A DNA stretch of 42,130 nucleotides, from contig CAJGDB010000006.1 in assembly GCA_904502165.1 (NCBI GenBank), positions 1 through 42,130 on the forward strand, in the 5' to 3' direction. Position 1 is the stretch's first letter. Each line of letters begins with the position of its first letter. This document shows, piece after piece, positions 15,054-24,536 of this stretch. The notes below the pieces were generated by a model. It made no database searches, was not told the origin of the DNA, and saw nothing but the letters and a program-made list of their open reading frames with translations. Both the position numbers and the translations under genes were made by a program. This DNA comes from an uncultured Akkermansia sp. (GTDB lineage: Bacteria; Verrucomicrobiota; Verrucomicrobiia; Verrucomicrobiales; Akkermansiaceae).

Positions 15054-16502
15054 TTAACCGCGGATCAGCAGCGGTACAGTACCCAGGTAGAGCAGGGTAA
15101 TCGCGCAGATGGTCAGCACGATGCCGGTGCAGAGGGGAACCTGCAGGGGCTTGTCGCCGGATTCAGGCTTGGTCCAGTACATGGCACGGATGACCTTGAA
15201 GTAGTAGTAGAAACCTGCGGCGGCGGTAATGACCATGATGGGCAGTACCCAGCCCAGGCAGCACCAGCCTTCCATAACCTTGATGATGGAAACGAAGGAG
15301 TACATCTTCACCAGGAATCCCAGAGTGAGGGGAACGCCGGCCAGGGAGGCAAAGCAGATGGTGATGAGGAAGGCTGTACGGGGGTTGCTCTTGCCCAGAC
15401 CACGGAAAGCTGCGATTTCCTCGCTGCCACGCTGGGTGCGGATCATGGCCACGGCAAAGAATGCTGCGATGGTGGCCAGGGCATAGGCCAGCAGGTACTG
15501 GCTTACCATGTAGACAACCGGGCTGTTCAGGTTCAGGAAGAATACCATGATGAAGCCGGCCTGGCCGATGGAGGAGTAGCCCAGCAGACGCTTGATGTTG
15601 CTCTGGCGCATGGCTCCCAGGTTGCCGATAAGCAGTGTGGTGGCGGCTACCAGTGCAAAGGTCCAGATGATGAGCTTGCCAATCATGCTGCCCGGAATGG
15701 CAAAGGGCGCAAAGGGCAGGGCCAGGGTGCAGAGTACCACGAAACCGGCGGTCTTGGAGGCCACGGCCAGGAAGGTTGTGGTGGGGGTGGGAGCACCCTG
15801 GTATACATCTGGAATCCACACGTGCATGGGAGCTGCGCCAATCTTGAAGAAGGCACCGGCGAACAGCAGGGCCGTGGACAGCAGGAACCCGAGGGCAAGC
15901 GTGGGAGAGGCTGCTACTCCACCCTTGACGGCAGAGATGACGACATCGGAGCCGATGGTGAAGGTGCCCACCATGCCGAAGTACCAGGCAACGCCGTATA
16001 CCAGGATGCCGGTGCTCATGGCCCCCAGTACGAGGTATTTGATGCCGGCTTCGATGGAGCCCTGGTTGCGGCGGAAGTAGCCGGCCAGCACGTAGGAGGT
16101 GAGGGTGATGACTTCGAGGCTGACGAAGAGCATGACGAGGTCGCGGGCCTGGGTGAGACACAGAATGCCGGCGCAGGCTACCAGCGGCAGAGCGTAGAAT
16201 TCGCCCGTGCCTTCCTCATTGCCGCTGCCGGCAATGGATTCGCAGCTGATTTTCGTGTAGTCAAATGCCAGCAGCAGGGAAAGGCCGGTGGCGATGGTGG
16301 CGATGAAGCCGAAGACATCGGCATGGTTACCGCTGAACAGGAAGTAGGAGGCAATGAAGCAGCCCATGGCACCGATGAATGCATAGGCGCGTTTGGGAAC
16401 TTTCGGCAGCAGGGCATCTGCCAGAATGAGCAGAGCTGCCAGACCCACCAGGGCAAATGCCGGGGTGAATTGACACCAGGTATAGGTTGATACGATGTTC
16501 AT
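15054..16502 (-). CDS. nuoN: NADH-quinone oxidoreductase subunit N
   Basis: 482-residue antiporter-like proton-pumping subunit of the complex I membrane arm, about 14 membrane helices. Conserved segments: MLFVSLEVITLTSYVLAGYFRR, SIEAGIKYLVLGAMSTGILVYG, FKIGAAPMHVWIPDVYQGAPTPTTTFLAVASKTAGF (helix 7-8 with the pumping lysines) and RLLGYSSIGQAGFIM. Last gene of the operon; 31 bases separate it from nuoM, without a Shine-Dalgarno motif. Confidence 0.96.
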   Translation of the reverse strand: MNIVSTYTWCQFTPAFALVGLAALLILADALLPKVPKRAYAFIGAMGCFIASYFLFSGNHADVFGFIATIATGLSLLLAFDYTKISCESIAGSGNEEGTGEFYALPLVACAGILCLTQARDLVMLFVSLEVITLTSYVLAGYFRRNQGSIEAGIKYLVLGAMSTGILVYGVAWYFGMVGTFTIGSDVVISAVKGGVAASPTLALGFLLSTALLFAGAFFKIGAAPMHVWIPDVYQGAPTPTTTFLAVASKTAGFVVLCTLALPFAPFAIPGSMIGKLIIWTFALVAATTLLIGNLGAMRQSNIKRLLGYSSIGQAGFIMVFFLNLNSPVVYMVSQYLLAYALATIAAFFAVAMIRTQRGSEEIAAFRGLGKSNPRTAFLITICFASLAGVPLTLGFLVKMYSFVSIIKVMEGWCCLGWVLPIMVITAAAGFYYYFKVIRAMYWTKPESGDKPLQVPLCTGIVLTICAITLLYLGTVPLLIRG

Positions 16503-16533
16503 ATGTTGCTCAATGTTGGGGTGTCAGATGAAA

Positions 16534-18009
16534 TTAGAGGCAGGTGGGAGGCACGATGCCGAAGAGGACGATGAAGACTGCCAGGAAGCAGGCTGCAACG
16601 ATGTCGGAGACGCTGAGTTTTGTGGCTCGCTCTGAGGTTGCATGCACCGGCCCTTCGAAGATGCGGAAGAAGGCTCGCAGCATGTAGATGGCGCTGATGA
16701 CCAGCCCCCACAGTGCCCCGATGGTAGCAAGCTGCACCGGACCGAGACCTCCGAAGAAGTTGGCGACATTGGCCAGCCAGCAGTCGCAGGTGACCTGGGC
16801 TGGTGTCCAGCCGGCGAAGCAGGAGACGAAGATGCTGAATTCGCCTACGAAGTTGGCCAGCAGGGGAAGACCGATGGAGGCCATGCCGGCAAGGCCGAAC
16901 AGGAAACCAAGGGCCGGAAGCCTGGAGCCGAGGCCCCCCATGGAGTCGAGCTCGAGGGTGCGGGTCTGGACTTCAATCTGCCCGGTAAGCAGGAAGAGCA
17001 GGGCGATGGTAAGACCATGGGCGAGCATGAGCATGGCTGCACCCTGGAAAGCCAGTTCGTTGTTGCCGTTGCATGCAATGAAAGCGGCAAAGGCCAGGAA
17101 GATGTATCCCATGTGCATGACGGAGGAGTTACCGAGCATGTCGTCCAGACGCGTGCGGGAGATGGTTACATAACCTACCCACAGCACGTTGCCCAGCAGG
17201 AGTACCAGCAGCCAGTTGTTCCAGCAGCCGAAGAGATCCTGGCACTTGGAGCCGAATACGGCTGCCAGGGTGAAGAGCCCATACAGACCAAACTTCTTGA
17301 GCACACCCGCATGCAGCATGGCAATGGGGGTGGGGGCGCTGGCGTAGGCCGGGGCTGCCCAGGTGTGGAAGGGGAAGAGGGATACCAGTGTGCCAAAGCC
17401 GACCAGAAGAAGGCCTGCAATGAGGCTGATGCTGGTAGGCATGATGCCGGCCTGAACAGAGGCTGCCATGGCGCTGAAACTCCAGGCGTGCATTTCGCTG
17501 CAGAGCAGGAGCAGGCCGGCAAGCAGTATCATGGAGGCCAGACCCAGGTAGATGGTGGCAGTCCAGGCAATGTTGCGGCGGTCTCCACGGCCGTAGCAGC
17601 CAATCATGATGAAGGTCGGTATGAGGGCCAGTTCATGGAAGCCGTAGAAGGCAATGAGGTTGTCAGACATGAATGCACCCATGGCACCGGTGGAGATAAG
17701 CAGCGCAGAGATGGCCCAGCTGCGCTCGGCATCGGCGTTGGGGGCTTTCATGCCGGCAACGGCGGCAAAGGTAACCAGGATGCTCAGCAGTACCATGATG
17801 CGGCTGAGGGGAAGCCCCATGGTGAGCTGCACCGGTGTGCCGCAGAATGTAGAGAGGCACTCGCTGCTGCATTCGGGGGCCAGTGCGGCGTAGGCACCCA
17901 GCACAAGGGTGCAGGCGGCGCTGACCAGAGCTGTGAGACGACCCGGGGTCTTGAGCAGGCCAATGCAGGCTGCTGCAATCACAGGTATGAGGATAAGCCA
18001 GATAAGCAT
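16534..18009 (-). CDS. nuoM: NADH-quinone oxidoreductase subunit M
   Basis: 491-residue antiporter-like subunit. Typical segments: NLIAFYGFHELALIPTFIMIGCYG (with the conserved Glu of helix 5), LFPFHTWAAPAYASAPTPIAMLHAGVLKKFGLYGL (Lys-bearing helices 7-8) and NSSVMHMGYIFLAFAAF. Member of the proton-translocating arm between NuoN and NuoL. Start ATG 18009 follows nuoL after 15 bases. Confidence 0.96.
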   Translation of the reverse strand: MLIWLILIPVIAAACIGLLKTPGRLTALVSAACTLVLGAYAALAPECSSECLSTFCGTPVQLTMGLPLSRIMVLLSILVTFAAVAGMKAPNADAERSWAISALLISTGAMGAFMSDNLIAFYGFHELALIPTFIMIGCYGRGDRRNIAWTATIYLGLASMILLAGLLLLCSEMHAWSFSAMAASVQAGIMPTSISLIAGLLLVGFGTLVSLFPFHTWAAPAYASAPTPIAMLHAGVLKKFGLYGLFTLAAVFGSKCQDLFGCWNNWLLVLLLGNVLWVGYVTISRTRLDDMLGNSSVMHMGYIFLAFAAFIACNGNNELAFQGAAMLMLAHGLTIALLFLLTGQIEVQTRTLELDSMGGLGSRLPALGFLFGLAGMASIGLPLLANFVGEFSIFVSCFAGWTPAQVTCDCWLANVANFFGGLGPVQLATIGALWGLVISAIYMLRAFFRIFEGPVHATSERATKLSVSDIVAACFLAVFIVLFGIVPPTCL

Positions 18010-18024
18010 GATTGTGAAAAATGT

Positions 18025-19872
18025 TTAGAATTGGTAGACAAGGAGGAGGATAAGGATAATCAGACCTATGCCGGTGACGAGTGTGTAGGCCCGCAGGGAG
18101 CCGCACTGAATCCAGCTGCAGACATAGCCGATGCGGACGGTGAGCCACACCAGCCCCTTGCAGATGATGCCACGGATGATGAAGGAATCCAGGAACTGGA
18201 TGATGTTGGCAAATACCTGCTGGATGCCGCCGATGAGAACATTGTCGTACAGGGTGTCAATGTAGAGTCGGTTGCGGAGGGCCTTGGAGATGCAGTTGCC
18301 TGCCAGCGGGTCCTTGGTGCGGTTGCCCAGACCATAGACGGCCAGGGCCAGCAGAATGCCTGCTGCCAGGGAGCCCATGCTCACATAGAAGGGCAGCCCC
18401 AGTGAGAAGCCGTGGGCATGGAAGCCGTTGAAGGGTACCAGGTCGTTCGCAATGAAACCATAGCCGGAAATGACGGCCATGACTGCCAGTACCAGCAGGG
18501 GCAGAGCCATGGTGAAGCCTGCTTCCCTGGCGTGTTCGGCACCATGGTCACGGGCAGGCCCCATGAAGGCCACGATGCAGAGACGCAGCATATAGAAGGT
18601 GGTAAGAGCGGCTACACCGGCACCCACCCAGAAGAAGACGGGGCTCTTGGCCAGCGCGGCATCCAGGATGGCTTCCTTGGAGAAGAAACCGGAGAAGCCG
18701 GGGATGGCGATGAGGGCACAGGTGCCCATCATGAAGCAGAATACGGTGAGCGGCATGCGCTTGGAAAGGCCCCCCATCTTCCAGATGTCCTGCTCGTGGT
18801 GGCAGCATACGATGATGGCACCGGCTCCCAGGAAGAGCAGAGCTTTGAACCAGGCGTGTGTGTACAGGTGGAACATGGCGGCTTCACCAGCCAGCAGACC
18901 CACGGCCATGACCATGTAGCCCAGCTGGGAAAGGGTGGAGTAGGCCAGAACGCGCTTGATGTCGTCCTGCTGCACCGCCATGATGGCTGCCAGAACAGCG
19001 GTAATGGCACCCACGCTGGCAATGATGGTGCAGGAGGTTTCTGTGAAGGCTTCTGTGCCCATGCTTACCTGCAGGCGCACCAGCATGTAGACACCGGCGG
19101 CCACCATGGTGGCGGCATGAATGAGGGCTGAAACGGGGGTCGGGCCTTCCATGGCATCGGGCAGCCATACATGCAGCGGGAACTGGGCAGATTTGCCGAT
19201 GGCACCGCAGAAAAGGCATACGATGGTGACGGTGAGTACGGCCGGTGCAATGCCGGCAGCCTTGCCTCCCATGTCGGCAAAGTTCATGGTGCCGAAGAGG
19301 CCCAGCGTGAGCAGGATGCCCAGCAGGAAGCCGAAGTCACCCACACGGTTGGTGATAAAGGCTTTCTTGGCGGCGGCTGCGGCGCTGGTCTTGTCGAACC
19401 AGTGGCCGATGAGCAGGTAGGAGGAGAAGCCTACCATTTCCCAGCCGATGAAGGTCATGGCCAGGTTATCTGCCAGAACGATGGTGCTCATGCTGAACAT
19501 GAAGATGCTCAGGCCAGCATAGTAGCGGCTGAGGTTGGAGGAGTCTCCCTTCATGTAGCCGATGGAGAACAGGTGTACCAGAAGACCAATGCCTGTGACC
19601 ACCAGCATCATACGCATGGCAAGCGGGTCCATGACCAGGCCAAGGTGCAAGCAGAGCTGCTCAATGGAGCAGGGCATCCAGGTGTAGATGTCCGGGGTGC
19701 CGGTCTGCAGGCCGGTAAGGTAGGCAACGCAGAGCCCGAAGGTAGCCGCTGCAGACAGCAGTGACAGGGTGGCGGCCACTCGCGGGTGCTTGTGGAAGCA
19801 TACCCAGTTGGTGGCGGCAACAACCAGGGGCAGCAGCAGGAACAACCAGGGAAGATTCTGAATCATATTCAT
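18025..19872 (-). CDS. nuoL: NADH-quinone oxidoreductase subunit L
   Basis: 615-residue distal antiporter-like subunit with the C-terminal lateral helix. Landmarks: MTFIGWEMVGFSSYLLIGHWF, FITNRVGDFGFLLGI, GKSAQFPLHVWLPDAMEGPTPVSALIHAATMVAAGVYML, RVLAYSTLSQLGYMV, and GFFSKEAIL. Length matches the family. ATG at 19872 is followed by a second in-frame ATG two codons on; either may be used. Nine bases separate it from nuoK. Confidence 0.97.
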   Translation of the reverse strand: MNMIQNLPWLFLLLPLVVAATNWVCFHKHPRVAATLSLLSAAATFGLCVAYLTGLQTGTPDIYTWMPCSIEQLCLHLGLVMDPLAMRMMLVVTGIGLLVHLFSIGYMKGDSSNLSRYYAGLSIFMFSMSTIVLADNLAMTFIGWEMVGFSSYLLIGHWFDKTSAAAAAKKAFITNRVGDFGFLLGILLTLGLFGTMNFADMGGKAAGIAPAVLTVTIVCLFCGAIGKSAQFPLHVWLPDAMEGPTPVSALIHAATMVAAGVYMLVRLQVSMGTEAFTETSCTIIASVGAITAVLAAIMAVQQDDIKRVLAYSTLSQLGYMVMAVGLLAGEAAMFHLYTHAWFKALLFLGAGAIIVCCHHEQDIWKMGGLSKRMPLTVFCFMMGTCALIAIPGFSGFFSKEAILDAALAKSPVFFWVGAGVAALTTFYMLRLCIVAFMGPARDHGAEHAREAGFTMALPLLVLAVMAVISGYGFIANDLVPFNGFHAHGFSLGLPFYVSMGSLAAGILLALAVYGLGNRTKDPLAGNCISKALRNRLYIDTLYDNVLIGGIQQVFANIIQFLDSFIIRGIICKGLVWLTVRIGYVCSWIQCGSLRAYTLVTGIGLIILILLLVYQF

Positions 19873-19881
19873 GCCGGTGAT

Positions 19882-20199
19882 TTAGTCTTTAAGTGTGTTG
19901 AGTGCCGTGCTTTCCACCGTGCGACGCGCACGGAACATGGCAACGATGAGAGCAAGTCCAATGGCTACTTCAGCCGCGGCAATGCCGGTGATGAACAGAG
20001 AGAGTACCTGGGCGTCGTACACAGGAACGCCGGCAGTACCCTGGGCGCGGGAGAAGGCCACCAGCGCTACGTTGGAGGCGGTGAGCATCATCTCCAGGCA
20101 CATGAACACCACGATGATGTTCTTGCGGATGAGCACCCCGGCCAGACCGATGGAGAACAGGATGCCTGAAAGAATCAGGTAATGTGCTAACGGAATCAT
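19882..20199 (-). CDS. nuoK: NADH-quinone oxidoreductase subunit K
   Basis: 105 residues, three membrane helices (SGILFSIGLAGVLIRKNIIVVFMCLEMMLTASNVALVAF), including the conserved Glu in MCLEMM and a second in the third helix (GIAAAEVAIGLALIV) that belong to the proton path. ATG 20199 lies 18 bases after the nuoJ stop. Confidence 0.96.
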   Translation of the reverse strand: MIPLAHYLILSGILFSIGLAGVLIRKNIIVVFMCLEMMLTASNVALVAFSRAQGTAGVPVYDAQVLSLFITGIAAAEVAIGLALIVAMFRARRTVESTALNTLKD

Positions 20200-20217
20200 G
20201 GTTTGGGAAAATGGGGT

Positions 20218-20901
20218 TTAGTCTTTGCGGATCTTGCGGGCGAGAGCCACAGCACCTACCGTGCCAGAGAGCAGGGCGAAGCCGAGGATGACGAAAGGAA
20301 TGTTGTAATGCGTGTAGAGGCATTTGCCGAGGAGCTTCACATCAGAGATAGAGGTGGCCTTGGCGGCTTCTTCTTCGCTGATGGCAGGGTTTTCCATGCG
20401 TGCTGCCGCAGCGGGGCTCAGTTCCGGCAGGTAGCTGCCATATTGCGGGGTGGTGGCCGGAGCTTCACTTACGGTGCGGGCATCTCCGATGAGGAGTTCG
20501 CCCATGCTGCTGCACAGGTTTCTGGCGGGGCAGCTGGCTTCAGTGGCACCGGGCAGGTTCCAGGCCGTCACGATGATGAGCCCGGCAAAGAAACCGGCAA
20601 TCAGCACGCCGACGGTGGCGTGTACACTACTGCCACGGCTCTTGCCTTCGTCGTGGATGTCGAGCATCATCACCACAAAGAGGAAGAGTACCAGAATGGC
20701 ACCGGCATAGACAATCAGCTGGACAATGCCCAGGAACTGGGCGCCCATACCGAAGAAGATGGCTGCTACCATGGCAAAGCTCACGGCCATGCACATGGCA
20801 GAGTTCACCGGATTGCGGTATGCTACCACGCCCACAGCGCAGAGCACGGCAAGTGCTGCCAGCAGGTAGAACAGAATCTGACAAAGGGATGTTTCAAACA
20901 T
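20218..20901 (-). CDS. nuoJ: NADH-quinone oxidoreductase subunit J
   Basis: 227 residues with five membrane helices: LFYLLAALAVLCAVGVVAYRNPVNSAMCMAVSFAMVAAIFFGMGAQFLGIVQLIVYAGAILVLFLFVVMMLD is the diagnostic NuoJ block (VNSA, LGxxQLxVYxGAxxVLFLFVVMML). Between helices 4 and 5 there is a long hydrophilic loop (about residues 115-190) containing two cysteines, longer than in most NuoJ. Last helix PFVILGFALLSGTVGAVALA. Confidence 0.93.
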   Translation of the reverse strand: MFETSLCQILFYLLAALAVLCAVGVVAYRNPVNSAMCMAVSFAMVAAIFFGMGAQFLGIVQLIVYAGAILVLFLFVVMMLDIHDEGKSRGSSVHATVGVLIAGFFAGLIIVTAWNLPGATEASCPARNLCSSMGELLIGDARTVSEAPATTPQYGSYLPELSPAAAARMENPAISEEEAAKATSISDVKLLGKCLYTHYNIPFVILGFALLSGTVGAVALARKIRKD

Positions 20902-20910
20902 AACGATAAT

Positions 20911-21477
20911 TTATTTGTACTGGTTCCACTTGTTGACGAGCCCCTTGCGTGTGCCGCCCAGACGATACAGCGTTTCCTTGTCGCGGATAGCCTGATTGCG
21001 GTCGGTCAGGGTGATGAGGTATTCCTTGGAAAGGAAGATGGCTTGCTCCGGGCAGGCTTCCTGGCACATGCCGCAGTAGATGCAGCGCAGCATGTCGATT
21101 TCGAACTTGGCCGGGGCTTTTTCCTGCTTCTGGCAGTTGCTGGTGGAATCCACCTCACCAGGGGTGATGGTGATGGCACGTGCCGGGCAGATGAATTCGC
21201 AGAGCTGACAGGAAACGCAGCGTTCGCGGCCGTCCTCTCCGCGTACCAGCGTGGGGGCTCCACGGTAGTATTCGGGCAGGCGGGAATCCCAGCGTTCATC
21301 GGGGAACTGCATACAGACACCTACGCCCTTGTTGCTGAAATCTTTCTTGCCGCGGCTCTTGCCGAGCAGAGAAAGTACCAGGTGGCGCATGGTGATGGCA
21401 AGCCCCTTCACGAGCTCGACCACATACACCTTGTCCAGCAAGCTGAACTTCGGGCGGTTTATTTTAATGTAGGCCAT
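20911..21477 (-). CDS. nuoI: NADH-quinone oxidoreductase subunit I (two 4Fe-4S clusters)
   Basis: 188 residues, peripheral arm subunit carrying clusters N6a and N6b. The two ferredoxin motifs are CVSCQLCEFICPARAI and CIYCGMCQEACPEQAIF, each with C-x2-C-x2-C-x3-C-P. The N-terminal helix (LVKGLAITMRHLVLSL) docks on the membrane arm. Upstream gene nuoH, 21 bases away. Confidence 0.96.
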   Translation of the reverse strand: MAYIKINRPKFSLLDKVYVVELVKGLAITMRHLVLSLLGKSRGKKDFSNKGVGVCMQFPDERWDSRLPEYYRGAPTLVRGEDGRERCVSCQLCEFICPARAITITPGEVDSTSNCQKQEKAPAKFEIDMLRCIYCGMCQEACPEQAIFLSKEYLITLTDRNQAIRDKETLYRLGGTRKGLVNKWNQYK

Positions 21478-21498
21478 ATCGGGTAAAGGTAAAAGGGG

Positions 21499-22761
21499 TT
21501 ACTTGATGAAATAGAGAACTGCGGCTGTCAGGAAGATGTTGGCAACGGTGATTTCCAGGAAGTAGAGCCAGCCAAGCTTCATGACCTGGTCCCAGCGGAA
21601 GCGGGGCAGAGTCCAGCGTACCCACACAAAGAAGAAGATGAAGGCAAGCAGCTTGACGACGAACATGAGGAACTGGCAGAGCACAGCCAGCCAGTCGCAA
21701 TAGGCTGCCAGGGCGGCATCTGCCCCGAAGCCGATGGACCAGCCACCCAGGAACAGGGTGACCACTACGGCAGAACCGATGACCATGGCGGCGTATTCAC
21801 CCATGAAGAAGGAGGCAAACTTCATGGAGGAGTATTCGGCGTGGTAACCGGCTACAAGGTCGGTTTCACATTCTGCCATGTCGAAGGGGGTACGGTTGGC
21901 TTCAGCAAAGACGCAGGTGACGAAGATGATGAAGCTGATGCCCAGGGGAAGCATCATGACCCAGCGCTGCCAACTCAGCCCCTCACCCCAGAGCGGGAGC
22001 AGTGTCCAGCCGTTATCGGCCTGGAACTGAACAATCTGCTGCAGGTTCAGCGTGCCGAACATCATGAGCAACGGGATGATGGAAAGCCCCATGGCTACCT
22101 CGTAGGAGATGAGCTGGGCCGTGGCACGAAGACCACCCAGGAACGGGTACTTGGAGTTGGAGGACCAGCCTGCCAGGGTAAGGCCGTATACGGAAAGACC
22201 GGAGATGGCGAAAATCCACAGCGGGCCGATTTCCAGATTGGCTACGCACATGGAGATGTTACCATAGCAGGTGTTCACTTCAGAGGCAAAGGGAACAACT
22301 GCGGCGGCTACAAGGGGCGGGCCGAGCACCAGCATGGGTGCCAGAATGAAGTAGAACTTACGCACATAGGAGGGAGTGGTTTCCTGCTTCAGGAAGAGCT
22401 TACCGCCGTCCAGACAGGGCTGGATAAGGCCGAAGCAGGGAATTTCCCTGTCGAGGCGCAGCCAGGTGCAGAGCTTGGCAATCCAGCAGGTCTCCGGGAT
22501 ACCGAAGAAGTGCAGCCATTCCTTGAGCGGTTGTTTCTCCTTGCTGCCGAATCGCTGCAGCAGGAACAGGGGCAGACCCGCACGATTGGGGCCCGGGCGG
22601 TCCTGAATCCAGCCGGCAACGCGGCGTTCAATCCATACAGAAAGAACAACGAAAGCCAGGATAACGGCAAACATGAGAACCAGCTTGAGCAGCGTGTGAA
22701 TCAGGTAGAACCAGATTTCGTTGCTCATCAGGTCGTTATACCAGTTGATGATAGCGTCCAT
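21499..22761 (-). CDS. nuoH: NADH-quinone oxidoreductase subunit H, with an inserted loop
   Basis: Quinone-site membrane subunit, eight or so helices: WIERRVAGWIQDRPGPNRAG, LIQPCLDGGKLFLKQE, GWSSNSKYPFLGGLRATAQLISYEVAMGLS and EANRTPFDMAECETDLVAGYHAEYSSMKFA are all family signatures. At 420 residues it is much longer than the usual 320-350: a block of about 45 residues (roughly 65-110, QRFGSKEKQPLKEWLHFFG and following) interrupts the loop between the DRPGPNR motif and LIQPCLDG. In most NuoH these are adjacent. The insert is soluble, charged and in frame with intact neighbours, so it looks like a lineage feature, not damage. Confidence 0.95.
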   Translation of the reverse strand: MDAIINWYNDLMSNEIWFYLIHTLLKLVLMFAVILAFVVLSVWIERRVAGWIQDRPGPNRAGLPLFLLQRFGSKEKQPLKEWLHFFGIPETCWIAKLCTWLRLDREIPCFGLIQPCLDGGKLFLKQETTPSYVRKFYFILAPMLVLGPPLVAAAVVPFASEVNTCYGNISMCVANLEIGPLWIFAISGLSVYGLTLAGWSSNSKYPFLGGLRATAQLISYEVAMGLSIIPLLMMFGTLNLQQIVQFQADNGWTLLPLWGEGLSWQRWVMMLPLGISFIIFVTCVFAEANRTPFDMAECETDLVAGYHAEYSSMKFASFFMGEYAAMVIGSAVVVTLFLGGWSIGFGADAALAAYCDWLAVLCQFLMFVVKLLAFIFFFVWVRWTLPRFRWDQVMKLGWLYFLEITVANIFLTAAVLYFIK

Positions 22762-22784
22762 TTGAGGTGTGAGGTGTTAGCGGT

Positions 22785-24515
22785 TTATTTCTTGGCTTTT
22801 TCGCGTTCAATGAGGGGGATGGTGACACCGGTGTTGAGAACGACCTTGCCGTCGTTGCCGATGTTGCCCCAGGTGATTCCGTTGAGTTCTTCGAATTCCT
22901 GAGCCATTTCGTCCAGAACCGACATGGGGGTCGGGCAGGCGATGACGCGCACGCAGTCGCATCCGAGACCTTCGGAGAGATTGCGGCAGATTTCCCAGTC
23001 GGAGCGGGATTCACCAATGGGTTCGATGGCTTTGTTGAGACGCTGGATGCGGCCTGCCACGTTAATCATGGTACCGTATTTCTCAGCAAAGGTGACACCG
23101 GGCAGCACCACGTCTGCCACCTTGGTGGTGGCGTTTTCGCTGTGGTGTACCACGAGGAGGTATTCAAGCCCTGCGAGGTCTTCCGTGGTGAAGCCTGCTT
23201 CTTCGGTCAAGTCCTCGCCCAGCACAATCATGAAACGGATGGAGTTGTTGCGGACACCGCGGCGGATGTTGGCCAGACCAGCGCCGGTCTTGCCCAGAAT
23301 GAGCTTGGCGCCGTTGGTGTTCGGATTGCGGTCATCGCTGACAAGCAGACCATCGTTTTCACCCTTGCGGGGAACGATATCCATCTTGGTGATACCCAGC
23401 TGCTTGGAAAGGGCGCGTACCATGTAGAGTTCTTCATTGGTCATGCGCGCGGAGCAGATGAGAGCTGTTTCGGAGGGAGCCATGCGGTGCAGCTGCTCCA
23501 CTACCATACCGAGGGTGGCATCCCAGGTGGAGGGGCGCTGTTGGGCACCGGCATCAGTCTTTACCAGCGGGGTGGTGATACGCTCCGGAGCATTGATGAA
23601 CTTGTAATTGAGGCGATGATCATCGGGCATCCAGCAGCTGTTCACTGCGTCGTTCTGGCGCGGGGTGATGCGGTAGACCTGCTGTTCGCGGGTCCAGATG
23701 TTGATGTTGGTGCCGGTGCCGCAGTTCACATCGATGGTGGGGGTGCTCTTCAGGAACCACACGCGCATCTTGAAGCGGAAGTCCTTGCTGGTCATGGCAC
23801 CAACGGGGCAGATGTCAACTACGTTCATGGAGTAGTTGCTGTCCAGCTGGGTGCCGGGATAGCAGGCAATGGCATTGTGCGTGCCGCGGCCTACAACGCC
23901 CAGAACATCCTGCCCGGCGATTTCCTTCATGAAGCGCACGCAGCGGCGGCAGAGCACGCAGCGTTCCTGGTCGAGGTTTACGCGGGGCCCGATGGAAAGA
24001 TTCTTGCCCTTCTTGGTCTTTTCTTCGGTAAAGCGGTGTGTGCCACTACCATAGTCTGTGGTGTATTCCTGCAGCTTGCATTCACCGGCCTGGTCGCAGA
24101 TAGGACAATCGAGCGGGTGGTTGGAAAGCAGGAACTCCAGCACGCCTCGGCGGGCTTCCTCTGTGAGTTTGCTGGTGGTGCGGATACCCATGTTCTCTGC
24201 CACGGTGTTGGCACAGGCAATGATGGCACGGGGCATCCAGCTGATGGGCAGGTAGCCGTCGTCTCCATACTGCGGGGTTGTACCGGGGGCCTGGCGCGGA
24301 GGCATGCCTTGCTCTACCAGGCACATACGGCAGGAACCGACCACGGAAAGCTTGGGGTGGTAGCAGAAGCAGGGTACGTGTGCACCTACGGCGTTACAGG
24401 CATCGGCGATGCGTGTGCCTTTCGGGAAACGATACCATTTGCCGTTAATCTGGACATTTACCTTGCCTTCAGCAGCGGCAGCGTCTTTCGGCAGAATTGC
24501 GGGGGGTGTACTCAT
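22785..24515 (-). CDS. nuoG: NADH-quinone oxidoreductase subunit G
   Basis: 576 residues. N-terminal 2Fe-2S domain (VPCFCYHPKLSVVGSCRMCLVE), the His-Cys cluster motif (HPLDCPICDQAGECKLQEY), the 4Fe-4S motif (CVLCRRCVRFMKEIAG ... CPVGAM), then a molybdopterin-oxidoreductase-type domain. Only one cysteine (VNCGTGTNINIW) stands where N7-containing homologues have a C-x2-C-x3-C motif, so cluster N7 is probably absent. Shorter than the enterobacterial protein (about 900), near the size of mitochondrial-type 75-kDa chains. Confidence 0.95.
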   Translation of the reverse strand: MSTPPAILPKDAAAAEGKVNVQINGKWYRFPKGTRIADACNAVGAHVPCFCYHPKLSVVGSCRMCLVEQGMPPRQAPGTTPQYGDDGYLPISWMPRAIIACANTVAENMGIRTTSKLTEEARRGVLEFLLSNHPLDCPICDQAGECKLQEYTTDYGSGTHRFTEEKTKKGKNLSIGPRVNLDQERCVLCRRCVRFMKEIAGQDVLGVVGRGTHNAIACYPGTQLDSNYSMNVVDICPVGAMTSKDFRFKMRVWFLKSTPTIDVNCGTGTNINIWTREQQVYRITPRQNDAVNSCWMPDDHRLNYKFINAPERITTPLVKTDAGAQQRPSTWDATLGMVVEQLHRMAPSETALICSARMTNEELYMVRALSKQLGITKMDIVPRKGENDGLLVSDDRNPNTNGAKLILGKTGAGLANIRRGVRNNSIRFMIVLGEDLTEEAGFTTEDLAGLEYLLVVHHSENATTKVADVVLPGVTFAEKYGTMINVAGRIQRLNKAIEPIGESRSDWEICRNLSEGLGCDCVRVIACPTPMSVLDEMAQEFEELNGITWGNIGNDGKVVLNTGVTIPLIEREKAKK

Positions 24516-24536
24516 TGGTTCGGCAGGAGTAAAGGT

